Part shown: piece after piece, positions 12,001 to 15,000 of the stretch
How the letters are laid out: the number at the start of each line of letters is the position of its first letter
How positions within the stretch are numbered: position 1 is the stretch's first letter
Assembly: GCA_028565715.1 (NCBI GenBank)
Contig: JAOXYC010197573.1
Span: 1-17,327 of the forward strand
DNA from: Phoronis pallida
Lineage: Eukaryota; Phoronida; Phoronidae
Direction: 5' to 3'
DNA: 17,327 bases
Notes under the pieces: model-generated
Databases searched by the model: none
Told to the model about the DNA's origin: nothing
The model's input: only the letters and a program-made list of their open reading frames with translations
Position numbers and translations under genes: made by a program

Positions 12001-15000
12001 GATAGGAAAGAGTGTCTGCCTTATAACCATAGTTAGCAATCCATCTCTTGTTTACAAAAAAAAACATCCATATCTCCCGAGTCTTGGTTCCTGATTTTCT
12101 AACGTTCTGATAGAATCTATCACTCACTTAAAGAAAATTTACCCGACCCGAGTGTGTTACTGGTTGAACTGTTGGTAAAGCAGTTGTCTAGTCTGAAAAG
12201 TGAAAACTACTGTGGGTTCGATTCCCATGGCAGAAATTTTTTCCGACTCAAAAAAGTGTTTTACTTACATTGGAAACATCTGACCAGTAGACCATGTGGT
12301 TTCTACTGTCGTAGTCTATGTCATAGGCACCACTGATACCAGTCACAGGAACAAAGGCATTCAGTGCTTCACCTGAGCCATCAAAATACATCCCGCTGAT
12401 CTGCACTTCACGAGATAACATGAGAAAGGTGTCGTTCACTGAAAAAATAGGCAGTAGATCCTGGAAGTCTTGTGACATTTTTTGTATTTCGCCATTTTGA
12501 ACAAAGTGCACACAATGAGATTCTTTCTATCTTACATAGCTTCGCATGTGCGTCTGTATGTATTTCAAGCTATTAGTGACTACTGGATATGTTCCAACTC
12601 TTTTCCACTGAACAAATCAAACAAGTCTGTGTGGCATGTAAAACCCCCAAACAGTGTTTGAAAGATGTGTTTGCTGGCAAAACCGAAGGAAATTACGACA
12701 ACAGTTTAAAACTGGGGATATAACCAGTGAAAAACTATTCAAGCTGTTCATTTTTTGACCTCACAATGTTGTGCAAACAAAACCTTGTTTTTAGAACTGA
12801 ATTTATCATGTATAATTTCATAACAACTCAAATTTCAGACTTACACAATCCATTTTCCAAGCAAAGTGTTGTTTACATACAGACACGTTGCTTGGGAAAT
12901 GGACTATGTAAGTCCAAAACTTGATTCTCTATGAAATCATACACAATATATTCTTCATTTCTAATGACAATAGCTATTCTTCTCAATAAACTAATCTTTC
13001 ATTCTAACATCCATATAACAAACATAGCTCGGAAACACTTTCAGTGAGTATATATAAGCCTACAACCAGATGGCCTTAATAAATAACATCCAATTTAAGA
13101 AGTCACACAGACTTCACGAGCATGTCAAAGAAATATTCAACAACCATTACCTGCCATACATGTAGTTCCCTTGAGTTTCAATCCTACAGGACATGCACAG
13201 GTGTAGCCAGGATCTCTGAAGGTGATTTGTGGCGCCAATAGACATATATGACTACATGGACTGCCGGCACATGGATTAGTTGCTGGAAATATCAAATTAT
13301 TATAACTTAAATCACACACAATAAAATAGCAAGTATGGTGGATGGAACATAAGGCGTCAAAAGAACTTCAACAACTGTGGAAAATCAATAGTGGATAGAA
13401 CATAAAGCGTCAAAAAGAACGTCCACAACTGTGGAAAACCTAGCTGGTATCCAGTAGCATTCAAAACCTAGGTCTCTCACACATTTAAAGCGGTCCTCCA
13501 TGTCTCTTTTGATAGACAACGCTCTGTTTTGGAATTTTAATTGTTATCTATCCAATGAACATGGTCTAAGCAATTGGGTTGTTCCTTGTCCTCCAGGAAC
13601 CTACCTACCTACCTACCTATTCTCTTCATTCCTTGTGGAACATAAGGCGTCAACAATTGCCCTCCATCTGGGTCAGACCCTTGCCAGTAACTGCGAAAGG
13701 GTTTAAAAGATTACCCCAAACACAATCACCAATTCAGATTACATTAATCAAAGTACTAAGTTCTCACCTGTTGGCTGTCTCACTGGGTGGTGAGCGACGA
13801 TGCCCAGAGGTGAGTTAAGTTGTTGAAGATGGATTCTGTGATCCGTGCAATTAAACTTGTTACAGCTAGCAATGTGGTTAAGAGCGCGGTCTGTCCAGTA
13901 AATGTTGTTCTCAAATATTGTCATGCCGTATGGGTGGAGGATAACCTGCAATAGGAGTAGAAATATGTAATGGGACCATATAGAGAACAAATACCATCTC
14001 AGCAGTAAGCCTATTGTATTATAGGATAAAAATCAATTTGTTTCAGCTTAGTTTGATATCATGGCAACAATATCTATTTATTATAGTTGAAAAGACAGAA
14101 AAATATGGAACTCTCGACCGGGAATCACACCCAGATGTCCCAGCAAACATGATAATATTTCAAGTGAATTTCATAAAAAAATAAGGATGATCATTAGCCT
14201 CTGTATTTCCTTTTATGAAGTTTTTTAATAACATGACTACGTTTTATTATACAAAAGAAAATGATTTCTAGTTTTAATCATTTTGGATTAAACTAGGTTT
14301 GTCCATGGTCTGTTAATGATTTCAGTATTAATTCACAAGCGTTAATGTTTGGACTAACTGAAACCGACCAGACACTGACTATTGCTATTTACTGACTACC
14401 AATAGCAGTCTGTTCAGAGAGTCCAGTGACTGTCCATTTACTAACCACTGGTGCAAGTTTGGTCTGTGACTCCAGTTGTGGTGAATGATCAGAAACTGAC
14501 CAGACACTGACCAGACACTGACCAGACACAGACCAGACACTGACCAGACACTGACCAGACACTGACCAGACACTGACCAGACACTGACCAGTCAATGACC
14601 AGACAATGACCATACACTGAGCACTGGTAACAATCAAATGAACTGTAGTTCTAATAACTTCAATTTTGCAATGTTTTACAATCCACACCAATATCTTACA
14701 TGATCGCCATGCAAAACCATAGTTAGGCCACTCCCATCATAGTTGATGTAGCCAATCAGATCCAAGTGTGAGTCGGTGTAGAACAGTTTGCGAGTAGGGT
14801 AGTCGATGGTTAACGAACTTGGGTAATAAACTCTTTTGTCCAATATGGTCATTCTGTTTGACCCGTCCATTCCAGCACGCTCTATCCTAGGCTTTGTTCC
14901 CCAATCTGTCCAAAACATGAACCTTAAACGAAGAACAAAATTTTAATTTAAAAAAAAATTAATTTAAAAAAACAGAAACAGTACTAAGCAATTTAATTTT

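Noticed and set aside
12155-12232. A working tRNA gene
   Set aside because: D and T arms are recognisable but the acceptor stem and terminator are not, and similar degraded heads lie nearby, so SINE origin is more likely.
14385-14691. Overlapping open frames with a repeated VWSVSGQCL-like peptide
   Set aside because: They are produced by the 11-bp minisatellite, which reads open in every frame; no splice or start context supports a protein.
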